From assembly GCA_964559135.1 (NCBI GenBank), contig CAZLGG010000057.1, positions 1-25,672 of the forward strand: DNA of 25,672 bases, written 5' to 3'. The translations under genes and the position numbers were made by a program. Shown piece after piece: positions 7,382 through 14,443 of this stretch (its first letter is position 1; each line of letters starts with the position of its first letter). This stretch comes from DRQF01 sp964559135 (GTDB lineage Bacteria > Planctomycetota > GCA-002687715 > DRQF01). The notes under the pieces were generated by a model. The model saw nothing but the letters and a program-made list of their open reading frames with translations, ran no database searches and had not been told where the DNA came from.

Positions 7382-10222
7382 ATGGGTCAGAAGCTCGTGA
7401 TCATCCTCGTCCTCGCGGCCCTGGCCGTCGGGGGATATTTCGCCGTCAACTTCTTGACCGGCGACGACCAAGTCGAAGTCGAGACACCTCGGGTGAAGGA
7501 CGATCAGAACGATCCGGTTCCCGTCGTGACAACTCGGGAAAAGGTGGACGAAGAATTCCGCCCCACGCCGCCGGGCGCCCAGGAAAAAGAAAGCGTCACG
7601 ACGACGGCTCCGGCGGGTCCCGAGAATCAGCTCATCGGCACGGTCTTCGACGAGAAGGGCCAACCGCTCAGCGGGGCCAAGATCTCCGTGTTCCTCTTCC
7701 AGAAGAAAGAGCCCAACCGCATCGGCCGATTCAAGATCGCTTTCGACGAGAAAGTGATCCAGGAGACCGAGTCCGGTGAGGACGGGAGCTATCTCATCAC
7801 CGGCCTCGAGAGCCCCGCGAAGCGCCCCTTCTCCATGCGGATCTCCCATCCGGGGCGGGCGACCATCATCAAGGACCACGTGGGACTTGGCATGGTGGTG
7901 GACGTCCACATGATGCCGGGCGTGGACGTGGACGGAGTCGTGATCGATCGGGACTCGGGGCAGCCGATCGCGGGAGTTCGCGTCGAGGGGAACATGGCCA
8001 GGCGCGATGCCGACATGGCCAAGTACATGCGCTGGCGCCGCGTCGTCACCACGGACGCCGAAGGGAAATACCACTTTGAAGGCGTCCCCCCGGGACCCGT
8101 CACGGTTCTCCTCGAGCACGAGGACTACGAGCAGCTGTTCTACGGCAAGGACTCGGGCCTCGTCGTCAAGTTGAACGAGAAGAATCACTTCGAATTCAAG
8201 ATGAAGAAGGGAATCATCCTGAACGGTCTCGTCGTGGACGCGGTCTCAGGCAAACCCATCAAGGGCGCCGAGGTCATCCTGAAGGAGATCCCCTTCATCC
8301 CCTCGCAGAGGGAGCGCACGGGAGCCCTCGGAAAATTCACGATGCGGGGCGTTCGCAGGGGTCATCACGAGATGATCATCAGGGCCAAGGGTTTCACCCA
8401 GTACTCGGAACAGGTTCTCTTCGGCGACAAGGAAATGGCCGAGGAGGTCGTTTTCAAATTGAAGCCCGCGGGCCAAGCGTCGGGCCTCGTCGTGGACGCC
8501 AACGGAAACCCGATTCCCGGCGCGGAGATCTATGTCGCGGAGGAGCTTCAGATATTCCGCAAGGTTCGGAATTTCGCCGAGGCCAAGACGGACGAGCAGG
8601 GACGATTCACCGTCACCGGGCTCAATGACGGAATGCGGTACCGCCTCTGTGCAAAAGCTCCCGGCTACGCACTTGGCGCATCCGACGACGTCGAGGGTAT
8701 TGGCGGGGAGATGGTCACGGACGTGATCATCCAGCTCGATCCCGGCGCGACGATCCAGGGTGTCGTGACGGACTCGATCGGTGGTCCGATTCCCGGTGTG
8801 GACGTCACCCTCGAGGTGCCGCCATTCGACGCGGCCTGGTTCCCGAAGCCCCTCACCGAAGGCCAGAAACATGCCGAGACGGTGACCACGGACGAGAACG
8901 GATTCTTCGCGTTCAAGGGCCTCTACACGGGGCGCTTCCACCTGACTCCGGATCACCCGGACTATCAATCCATCCGGCCGAAAGCGATTCAGGTCGGGAG
9001 CGCCAACGAGTCCATCAACAGCGACTTCACCCTGAAGCTGGGGCACAGCATCGCGGGGCGGGTGACCGACGAGTTTGGCTCTCCGGTCAAGGGCGCCACC
9101 GTCCGAGCCATGCTCGCCGCGGGGGCAGCCCAGTCCGTGACCGCAAGAACAGACGAGGACGGCAAGTACCGATTGCGCCGCCTGCGTGACGTGGCCTACC
9201 GCGTGGTCGCTTCCAGTGAAGAGGGAGTGGCCCCGCCCATCGAGAAGGTCCCGGCTGACAGCTCGAACGTCGATTTCGTCCTGGAGCGCTTCGGAAAGCT
9301 CGAAGGAAAAGTGTACGCCTCCACGTCCGGTGAACCGGTGCGCCGATTCAAAGTTCGCATTCTTCCGACGACCGGTATCAAGACGAAGCGCGGCGTCCCC
9401 GACACGTCCGATCGGATGTCGCAAAAGAAGATGCGATCCAGCGAGGCGTATAAGGAAGTGGCGATCACGTCCGAAGACGGCACGTTCACCATCGAGAAGG
9501 TCCACCCCGGCGATTACTACATTCAGATCCTGTCGGATGATTATCGCGAGGGGAGTCGGCCGAGCGTCTCCGTTCAGCCCGCGCAAACGACAGTCGTTCC
9601 TCCGTTCGGTCTTGCCGAGGGGGCGAGGTATGAGGGGCAGTTCACCGACACGACCGGTGCGCCGTTGAATGAAGGCGCGGTGACGATTCGCTTCACGGCG
9701 GCTCCAGGATCGGTGCAGAGGACGACGATCGGTCCAGATGGGAAGCCCGTCCGTACGAGGGCGACGTCCTCGTGGGAGGGTAAACAGGTCACCCTTGGAA
9801 AGAACGGCTTTTTCTCCGTCGGAGGTTTGCCGCCGGGGAAGATTCGGGTGAGCTTCCGTTCGGACCGTTACTGCATGCCCAGCATGAAGGAGATCGCTCT
9901 CGGCAACACGGGTGTCACCCGGGAAGATTTCCAGGTGGCGAGAGCGGCGCGCGTGGTCGTCGACGTCGCCGATGAGAACGGCGATCCGGTCCCGAACTGC
10001 ACGGCCGAGATTTTCACGGCCGAGGGGCTCCCGGCGAATGTCGACGGCCGCCGAGCCTACGGTCGGGGCGACTTGCGGGGCCGACTGGCCATCGAAAAAC
10101 TGCAACCGGGTCGCTACGTCATCAACGTGCGTCACTTCAATTACGAGACGCGCAAGTTGACGGTGGACTTGGCTCCCGGTGAGGAGTATCGAGGCAAGGT
10201 GACGTTGCCCTTGCAGCATTGA
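7382..10222 (+). CDS. Large membrane-anchored protein with nine carboxypeptidase-regulatory-like modules
   Basis: The 946-residue protein starts with a signal anchor (KLVIILVLAALAVGGYFAV, about 4-22) and an acidic, Thr/Pro-rich linker. Nine TTR-like/CarboxypepD_reg-like modules follow, beginning near residues 81, 180, 277, 364, 456, 554, 638, 747 and 855. Each opens with a pattern such as GLVVDANGNPIPGAEI or GRVTDEFGSPVKGATV, and several close with DExGxFxxxGLxPGxY. These beta-sandwich modules are known as envelope or extracellular adhesion and scaffold domains. No enzymatic domain is visible, so an outer-face or periplasmic structural role is inferred. AGGAG lies 11 bases before the ATG. It stands alone as a transcription unit: a perfect hairpin follows the stop by 14 bases. 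Module sequences have diverged, so this looks like an old tandem expansion. Confidence 0.85.
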   Translation: MGQKLVIILVLAALAVGGYFAVNFLTGDDQVEVETPRVKDDQNDPVPVVTTREKVDEEFRPTPPGAQEKESVTTTAPAGPENQLIGTVFDEKGQPLSGAKISVFLFQKKEPNRIGRFKIAFDEKVIQETESGEDGSYLITGLESPAKRPFSMRISHPGRATIIKDHVGLGMVVDVHMMPGVDVDGVVIDRDSGQPIAGVRVEGNMARRDADMAKYMRWRRVVTTDAEGKYHFEGVPPGPVTVLLEHEDYEQLFYGKDSGLVVKLNEKNHFEFKMKKGIILNGLVVDAVSGKPIKGAEVILKEIPFIPSQRERTGALGKFTMRGVRRGHHEMIIRAKGFTQYSEQVLFGDKEMAEEVVFKLKPAGQASGLVVDANGNPIPGAEIYVAEELQIFRKVRNFAEAKTDEQGRFTVTGLNDGMRYRLCAKAPGYALGASDDVEGIGGEMVTDVIIQLDPGATIQGVVTDSIGGPIPGVDVTLEVPPFDAAWFPKPLTEGQKHAETVTTDENGFFAFKGLYTGRFHLTPDHPDYQSIRPKAIQVGSANESINSDFTLKLGHSIAGRVTDEFGSPVKGATVRAMLAAGAAQSVTARTDEDGKYRLRRLRDVAYRVVASSEEGVAPPIEKVPADSSNVDFVLERFGKLEGKVYASTSGEPVRRFKVRILPTTGIKTKRGVPDTSDRMSQKKMRSSEAYKEVAITSEDGTFTIEKVHPGDYYIQILSDDYREGSRPSVSVQPAQTTVVPPFGLAEGARYEGQFTDTTGAPLNEGAVTIRFTAAPGSVQRTTIGPDGKPVRTRATSSWEGKQVTLGKNGFFSVGGLPPGKIRVSFRSDRYCMPSMKEIALGNTGVTREDFQVARAARVVVDVADENGDPVPNCTAEIFTAEGLPANVDGRRAYGRGDLRGRLAIEKLQPGRYVINVRHFNYETRKLTVDLAPGEEYRGKVTLPLQH

Positions 10223-10236
10223 AACGAAACCGAATC

Positions 10237-10265
10237 GCGACCCCGAAACGCCGTTTCGGGGTCGC
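10237..10265 (+). terminator. Probable terminator hairpin after the repeat-protein gene
   Basis: A perfect 13-bp inverted repeat, GCGACCCCGAAAC and GTTTCGGGGTCGC, with a 3-base loop starts 14 bases after the stop codon. The base after it is TTCATG rather than a true T-run, so intrinsic termination may be incomplete. It would also fold on the minus strand. Confidence 0.6.
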
Positions 10266-10320
10266 TTCATGTCTGTCGGCGACTCCCAAGCGGCGCACCA
10301 GTCGTGACTTAGGGAATGCC

Positions 10321-10349
10321 TTGCACCATTTTGTCGGCCCAGGGATAAT
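10321..10349 (+). promoter_or_regulatory. Candidate sigma-70-type promoter for a small RNA
   Basis: TTGCAC (10321-10326), a 17-base spacer, then GATAAT (10344-10349, one mismatch to TATAAT). The -35 box is only a partial match. Transcription would start near 10356 inside the gap between two convergent genes, where no coding frame of note follows. Confidence 0.45.
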
Positions 10350-10355
10350 AGCTCT

Positions 10356-10508
10356 GCCCATCGCGGCTCGCATGCGGTCGAGTTCTCCCACTCGACCCGC
10401 GAGCCCAGAACATCAGGTCGGCTCCCACCGAGTCGGCCGTCAACAAAGGACTTTGAGTCTCGGAGATCCCTCCCCAACCGCCCTCTCGAGCTCAAAGCCC
10501 TTTTTTTT
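10356..10508 (+). ncRNA. Candidate small non-coding RNA (about 150 nt)
   Basis: The stretch 10223-10529 has no gene. It holds the first hairpin (10237-10265), then a promoter-like pair, then two further hairpins, ending in eight T residues. The proposed RNA has a long 5' hairpin at 10365-10405 (GGCTCGC/GCGAGCC outer stem and GGTCGAGT/ACTCGACC inner stem around loop TCTCCC, with a 4/1 internal loop), a roughly 40-base linker, and a terminator hairpin. I do not recognise it: none of the tmRNA, RNase P, SRP or 6S signatures are visible. It could instead be a double-terminator region with a chance promoter. The ends are inferred from the promoter and the T-run. Confidence 0.4.
10448..10508 (+). 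terminator. Intrinsic terminator with T8 tract
   Basis: CTTTGAG-T-CTCG (10451-10462) pairs with CGAG-CTCAAAG (10487-10497), with flanking GG/CC pairs, and is followed at once by TTTTTTTT (10501-10508). Read on the minus strand, the same hairpin is followed by CCTTTGTTG, so it may weakly stop rpiB transcripts too. Confidence 0.65.
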
Positions 10509-10529
10509 AACTCCGACCTTCGGCCGTTT

Positions 10530-10970
10530 TCACGTGCCCTCGATCGCCATCATCTTCGCGACACGCCTGGCATGTCGACCGCCTTCGAAAGCGGTCGAAA
10601 GGAAGGTGCGAATACAGGTCTCCATCGTTTTCTCATCGAGGACACGCGCACCGAGGCAAAGGATCTGCGCATCGTTATGCCGGCGCGCCATCCGAGCCGT
10701 CACTTCCGAATGGCACAGCGCCGCACGGATGCCGCCGACCTTGTTGGCCGCGATCGACATGCCGATGCCGGTGCCGCAAACGAGAATCCCCAGGTCCGCG
10801 TCCCCTCGTCGTACGGCCAGCGCCACGGGAAGGGCGAAGTCCGGGTAGTCCACGGAGTGAGCCTCGCTGGTTCCGAAGTCCACGGCTTCGTGCCCGAGAT
10901 CTCGAAGGACACGGGTGACCAGGGATCTGACCTCCAAGGCCGCGTGGTCGTTGCCGATCGCAATCTTCAT
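10530..10970 (-). CDS. rpiB: Ribose-5-phosphate isomerase B
   Basis: The 146-residue protein matches the RpiB/LacAB family in length and motifs: IGNDHAA at the N-terminus (D8, H9), the catalytic cysteine in CGTGIGMSIAANK (C65), and RRHNDAQILCLGAR (H98, N99). It interconverts ribose-5-phosphate and ribulose-5-phosphate in the pentose phosphate pathway. AAGGAG lies 8 bases before the ATG. Its start overlaps the stop of the upstream TsaC-phosphatase fusion by 4 bases, so the two are translationally coupled. In Bacillus the homologues sua5/ywlC, ywlE and ywlF/rpiB are also neighbours, so this is a widely conserved gene order. Confidence 0.95.
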   Translation of the reverse strand: MKIAIGNDHAALEVRSLVTRVLRDLGHEAVDFGTSEAHSVDYPDFALPVALAVRRGDADLGILVCGTGIGMSIAANKVGGIRAALCHSEVTARMARRHNDAQILCLGARVLDEKTMETCIRTFLSTAFEGGRHARRVAKMMAIEGT

Positions 10971-12040
10971 GGCATCCACTCCTTGATGAGTCTTCCGATG
11001 GAACGCTTCAGCGACCTCGCGCATTGCTCGTAAACCTCCGAAGACCCGCCAAACGGGTCCGGGATCCCTTCGGGGGCTCCCAACACGAAGATGCGGGGAG
11101 CAAGTCGGGGCAGAGCGCTGAGAATGTGACGACGATGGGACTCCGTCATCACCAAGATGACGTCGGAACCCAACAGGTCCACGGGGCTGGCGGGCTGTGA
11201 ACCGTGCGCCGAAAGATCCCAACCGAACTTCTTTGCCACGCCCAAGGCCCCTTCGCTGGCCGGCTCGCCCTCCCCGCAGGAGAGGCCGCACGATCGGAAA
11301 TCGACGGCCCCGAGGGCCTCCTCGGGCCAGATCTCTTCTGCGATGGCCCGAGCCATGGGTGATCGGCAGGTGTTGCCCGTGCACACGAAAGTCAGCCGCG
11401 GAAGGAGGAGGGGCGCCACGTCCTCGCGAGTCACCGCGCCCGAGCGCACCCATTCCACCGGGCGAGAGCACGGTGGAATCTCCGGGGCCCCTGGGCGGAG
11501 CCCGAGGACGGTCGAAGCCGACCCGGTGACGGCGGCATCGTCGGAGATCGCCAAATCGACCCCGCCCAGAAGTCCGGGGGAGACGCATTGCACGGATCCA
11601 GGGGCCGGTTCGCCGGTGAGGTTGGCGCTCGTACCGACGATGCCTTTGGGTACGCGGGCCAGAACCTCCTCCAGAAGGGGGTGACGAGCACATCGCAATC
11701 CCAAAGAGGGGTCACCCTGCACGACGAGGGTGAGCGGGCCTGGCCACAACGCGTTGCCGAGTCGTATGGCTTGGGGCGGGAGAGGTCCGAATCGCTGCTC
11801 CGCGTCTTCCACGTCGGCGACATATTCGGCAACGGCCTTCGAGCTGGGGCGCCCTTTGAGGCTGAAGAGACGCTCCCGGGCGCGTGGCGAGCCGCTCCGG
11901 ACGAAGAGCCCGTAGACGGTCTCCGTGGGGAGAAGAACCACGTCGTCGCGTTCCAGGTGTCGAGCCACCGCGTCCGCGATGCTCTGCATCTGCGAGGTGT
12001 CGAATTCGATCGGTTGCCCCATGGGCATGGACGATACCAC
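10967..12040 (-). CDS. Fusion: TsaC/Sua5 threonylcarbamoyl-AMP synthase + YwlE-like low-MW phosphatase
   Basis: The 357-residue protein joins two enzymes. Residues about 15-205 are a YrdC/Sua5 domain with PTETVYGL (38-45), KGRP (62-65) and TSANLTGEP (137-145); this family makes threonylcarbamoyl-AMP for tRNA t6A. Residues about 213-357 are a low-molecular-weight phosphatase with the C-x5-R loop CTGNTCRS (C220, R226) and the general-acid loop DPFGG (D328). The Thr in CTGNT and the DPFGG loop match the protein-arginine phosphatase YwlE better than tyrosine phosphatases, which usually have Ile/Leu there. Start: GTG at 12040 is the first possible codon after an in-frame TGA; ATGs at 12028 and 12022 are alternatives, and none has a clear ribosome site. 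The upstream gene is divergent (histidine kinase). Confidence 0.9.
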   Translation of the reverse strand: MVSSMPMGQPIEFDTSQMQSIADAVARHLERDDVVLLPTETVYGLFVRSGSPRARERLFSLKGRPSSKAVAEYVADVEDAEQRFGPLPPQAIRLGNALWPGPLTLVVQGDPSLGLRCARHPLLEEVLARVPKGIVGTSANLTGEPAPGSVQCVSPGLLGGVDLAISDDAAVTGSASTVLGLRPGAPEIPPCSRPVEWVRSGAVTREDVAPLLLPRLTFVCTGNTCRSPMARAIAEEIWPEEALGAVDFRSCGLSCGEGEPASEGALGVAKKFGWDLSAHGSQPASPVDLLGSDVILVMTESHRRHILSALPRLAPRIFVLGAPEGIPDPFGGSSEVYEQCARSLKRSIGRLIKEWMP

Positions 12041-12129
12041 GAGGAGCGGTCAGAATCCTCCCATCGGGCAGGAAGGATTTGAAGGGTTGGCGTGTTCCGT
12101 GTTACTCGCCGGTGATGAATGAGGAATCC

Positions 12130-12837
12130 ATGGAGAAGCCGCTGACGGATTGGAGCGCGCTGCTCGGAGGCCTCGCCCACGAACTCAAAAACCCCCTTTC
12201 GACGATCAATCTCAACCTCCAGTTGCTGAGAGAACAGCAGAGCGTGGGCCACACGCCGCAGTCGGAGAGAGCCGTCAAGAAAGTGGATATGCTGCTGGGC
12301 GAAGTCGAACGGCTGCAAACGATGCTGACCGACTTCCAGAGGTTGGTCTCCAACGCGCCCCTTGACCTGCGAGAGAAGGATCTGAACGATATCGTCGCCG
12401 ACGTTCTCGAATTCGAGAGCGAGGATCTGACACGGCGCGGGGTCGGCGTGGCCAGCCAATTCGATCGGAATCTCCCGCGCATTCCCCTGGACGAGAACCT
12501 CGTGCGCCAAGCCCTGTTGAATCTGCTCGTCAACGCTCGCGACGCCATGGAGGAAGCACCAGGTACCTTGACCGTTTCGACGCGTCGCGAGAAGGACTAC
12601 GCAGTGGTCGAGGTGATCGACACGGGGGTGGGGATGGACGAGGAGACCTTGAAGCGAGCTTTCGCCGTCTACTTCTCCACCAAGCAACGGGGGACTGGAC
12701 TCGGCCTGCCGATGGTGCGCCGAATCGTTGAACGCCATGGCGGGATCGTGACGTGCGACAGCAGCCCCGGGGTCGGCACCCGGATCGGCATGGGATTCCC
12801 CGTGAAATCGGGAGGAGCGGCCGATGAGGGGTCCTAA
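12130..12837 (+). CDS. Compact soluble sensor histidine kinase
   Basis: The 235-residue protein is only HisKA plus HATPase_c. H-box GLAHELKNPLS carries the phospho-accepting H17; N-box LLNLLVNARDAM has N135; G1 box is DTGVGMD (164-170); G2 box is GTGLGLPMV (188-196). There is no membrane segment and no recognisable sensor domain (PAS, GAF, HAMP), so it should be cytoplasmic and receive its signal from a partner or the cell interior. It ends 14 bases inside the next gene, an NtrC-type regulator, its evident partner. Start ATG 12130 has GAGG 5 bases upstream; an earlier ATG at 12115 lacks a ribosome site. The type resembles the NtrB/AtoS-like catalytic core. Confidence 0.88.
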   Translation: MEKPLTDWSALLGGLAHELKNPLSTINLNLQLLREQQSVGHTPQSERAVKKVDMLLGEVERLQTMLTDFQRLVSNAPLDLREKDLNDIVADVLEFESEDLTRRGVGVASQFDRNLPRIPLDENLVRQALLNLLVNARDAMEEAPGTLTVSTRREKDYAVVEVIDTGVGMDEETLKRAFAVYFSTKQRGTGLGLPMVRRIVERHGGIVTCDSSPGVGTRIGMGFPVKSGGAADEGS

Positions 12838-14218
12838 GCCCCCGGTCTCGGTTCTCGTCATCGACGACGAGCCGAACCATGCGGCGACGTTGGCGGAGAT
12901 CCTCGAAGGCGAGGGCTTCGACGTCACGACGGCGACGTCCGGTGAGAGAGGCTTGATGACGCTCTCGGTTCAGCCCTTCGACATCGTCGTCACCGATCTC
13001 GTGATGCATCCCGTGGACGGGATGGACGTGCTGAGGGAGGCGAAAGCAAGCCACCCGGGAACGGAGGTGATTCTCGTTTCCGGTCAAGGAAGCGTCGATC
13101 AAGCCGTCAAGGCCATCAAGGAGGGAGCCGCCAACTATCTCACGAAGCCACTGGAGTTGGCGGAAGTGCGGGAGAAAGTCGGCGAGGTGGCCCGTCGCAT
13201 CCGGGGAGAACGTGATCCCCGCGAACGGGCCACTGGCGAAAGGCATGCGGAATCCTCCGAGGCCGATCCGGACTTTCCCGAGATCATCGGACGCTCGAAG
13301 GCCCTGCGTCGCATCCTCGACGTCGTCAGAAAGGTCGCGCCGACGCCCGTGGCGGTCTTGATCACGGGTTCCAATGGGACGGGGAAGGAACTCATCGCGC
13401 GAGCGATCCACCGCATGTCGCCACGGCGCGACAAACCGTTCGTCGCCTTGAACTGCGGCGCGCTTCCGGAATCCACCATCGAGAGTGAACTTTTCGGCCA
13501 CGTCAAGGGCGCATTCACGGGAGCCGAGAAGACCCGCGAGGGCCGCATCGAATACGCCAACGAGGGCACCTTGTTTCTGGACGAAATCGGCGAGATGTCG
13601 GTGGGGATGCAGGTCAAGCTGCTGCGTGTTCTCGAGCAGGGAGAGATCGTCCCCGTGGGGGCCAATGAGGCCAAGCACGTGAACGTGCGGATTCTCGCCG
13701 CGACCAACCGGAACCCGGAGGCCGAGATCGCCAAGGGGAATTTCCGGGAGGACCTCTTCTACCGTCTTCGCGGCGTACAAATCCACGTCCCGGACCTGAA
13801 GGATCGTCGCGAGGACATCCCTCTCTTGTCGAATCACTTTCTCCAGGAGGGCAATCGTAGCCTGGGAACCCAGGTGAAGGGTTTCACCGAGGAATGCATG
13901 GGCCGCCTCATGGCCTACGAGTGGCCGGGCAACATTCGCCAGCTCAAGAATGTGATCACCAACATGGTCCTCATGGCGGGAGAGGGGATGCTGACGCCGG
14001 ATGACCTGCCCGACGAGATTCTGGGCGCGTCCGCCCGATCCCATGCCCTTGTCACGATGGAGACGCTCGAGGGCCTCTCGCTTTCCAAGATCGAGGAGTA
14101 CATGATCCGCCACTACCTGGACAGGTTCGAGGGGAATCGGGCCAAGGTGGCGGGGGCTTTGGGGATCTCCGAACGCACGTTGTATCGCAAGCTCAAGGAG
14201 TACGGGATCAATCCTTGA
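12824..14218 (+). CDS. NtrC-family sigma-54-dependent response regulator
   Basis: The 464-residue protein has all three NtrC modules. Receiver, about 8-122: acidic pair D14-D15, phospho-acceptor D58 in VVTDLVM, K108 in YLTKP. AAA+ sigma-54 activator, about 152-390: Walker A GSNGTGKE (182-189), sigma-54-contacting GAFTGA (229-234), Walker B LFLDE (250-254), and YRLRGVQIHVPDLKDRREDIP. Fis-type helix-turn-helix, about 425-462: NRAKVAGALGISERTLYRKLKEYGI is split here as NRAKVAGALG and SERTLYRKLK. It would be phosphorylated by the overlapping kinase and activate sigma-54 RNA polymerase from an upstream site. GGAGGAG lies 6 bases before the ATG. dnaK follows 225 bases downstream and has a matching candidate promoter. 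Confidence 0.95.
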   Translation: MRGPKPPVSVLVIDDEPNHAATLAEILEGEGFDVTTATSGERGLMTLSVQPFDIVVTDLVMHPVDGMDVLREAKASHPGTEVILVSGQGSVDQAVKAIKEGAANYLTKPLELAEVREKVGEVARRIRGERDPRERATGERHAESSEADPDFPEIIGRSKALRRILDVVRKVAPTPVAVLITGSNGTGKELIARAIHRMSPRRDKPFVALNCGALPESTIESELFGHVKGAFTGAEKTREGRIEYANEGTLFLDEIGEMSVGMQVKLLRVLEQGEIVPVGANEAKHVNVRILAATNRNPEAEIAKGNFREDLFYRLRGVQIHVPDLKDRREDIPLLSNHFLQEGNRSLGTQVKGFTEECMGRLMAYEWPGNIRQLKNVITNMVLMAGEGMLTPDDLPDEILGASARSHALVTMETLEGLSLSKIEEYMIRHYLDRFEGNRAKVAGALGISERTLYRKLKEYGINP

Positions 14219-14245
14219 GACCCCGGGTTGCCGCGCAGAACGTTG

Positions 14246-14258
14246 TGCCAATGTGGCA
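14246..14258. promoter_or_regulatory. Palindrome TGCCA-N3-TGGCA, candidate activator site 1
   Basis: Perfect 5-bp arms around ATG, centred at 14252, about 150 bases before the predicted dnaK transcription start. The same core recurs 39 bases downstream. Position and symmetry fit an enhancer for the NtrC-type regulator encoded just upstream; binding is inferred. Confidence 0.4.
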
Positions 14259-14279
14259 GATCCCGTGGCGATGTCCCGG

Positions 14280-14302
14280 ATCGCTGACACTTTGGCAGCG
14301 AT
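14280..14302. promoter_or_regulatory. 23-bp near-perfect palindrome, candidate activator site 2
   Basis: ATCGCTGACA and TGGCAGCGAT are inverted copies with one mismatch around a CTT centre (14291). The inner core, TGACA-CTT-TGGCA, is a one-mismatch copy of site 1. It lies about 111 bases before the predicted dnaK start. It is not the CIRCE/HrcA element, whose arm sequence is different. Confidence 0.5.
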
Positions 14303-14374
14303 GTGCATCTGACGGCGCGGGATCTCAAGCACTGTGATACCCTTAGGTTACGGAAAATCCGACGGGGGGATTCT

Positions 14375-14391
14375 TTGGTCCTCGATTTGCG
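14375..14391 (+). promoter_or_regulatory. Candidate sigma-54 (-24/-12) promoter of dnaK
   Basis: TTGG (14375-14378), 8 bases, then TTGC (14387-14390). The invariant GG and GC have exactly the sigma-54 spacing, and the -12 box matches TTGC fully; the bases after GG (TCCT rather than CACG) are a poorer match. Transcription would start near 14402, giving a 42-base leader before the dnaK ATG at 14444. No convincing sigma-70 promoter was seen in the same spacer. Confidence 0.5.
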
Positions 14392-14443
14392 CCATGGGAC
14401 GCGGAACGATCCCCAATCCGCGGGACTGAAAGGAGAACACACA

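Noticed and set aside
10365..10405. Possible tRNA arm (GGTCGAGTTCTCCCACTCGACC)
   Set aside because: No acceptor stem, anticodon arm or GTTC-type T loop could be fitted around it; it is a single hairpin.
10425..10445. CACCGAGTCGGC-like string resembling the 3' part of a Cas9 tracrRNA
   Set aside because: There is no CRISPR repeat or cas gene in the window and the surrounding bases do not match; a chance short similarity.
8246..10495. Long antisense open frame (749 codons) opposite the repeat-protein gene
   Set aside because: It lies wholly on the complement of a clear gene, its product is rich in Arg/His/Asp/Val with no family motif, and such frames are common in GC-rich DNA.
14292..14307. 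TTGGCAGCGATGTGC as a sigma-54 promoter
   Set aside because: The GG-to-GC spacing is one base short of the strict requirement, and the sequence is already explained by the palindrome.
12530..14332. Antisense open frame (600 codons) opposite the sigma-54 activator gene
   Set aside because: The sense strand encodes an unmistakable NtrC-type protein; the antisense product has no recognisable domain.
14219..14443. CIRCE/HrcA operator before dnaK
   Set aside because: No TTAGCACTC-N9-GAGTGCTAA or close variant is present.
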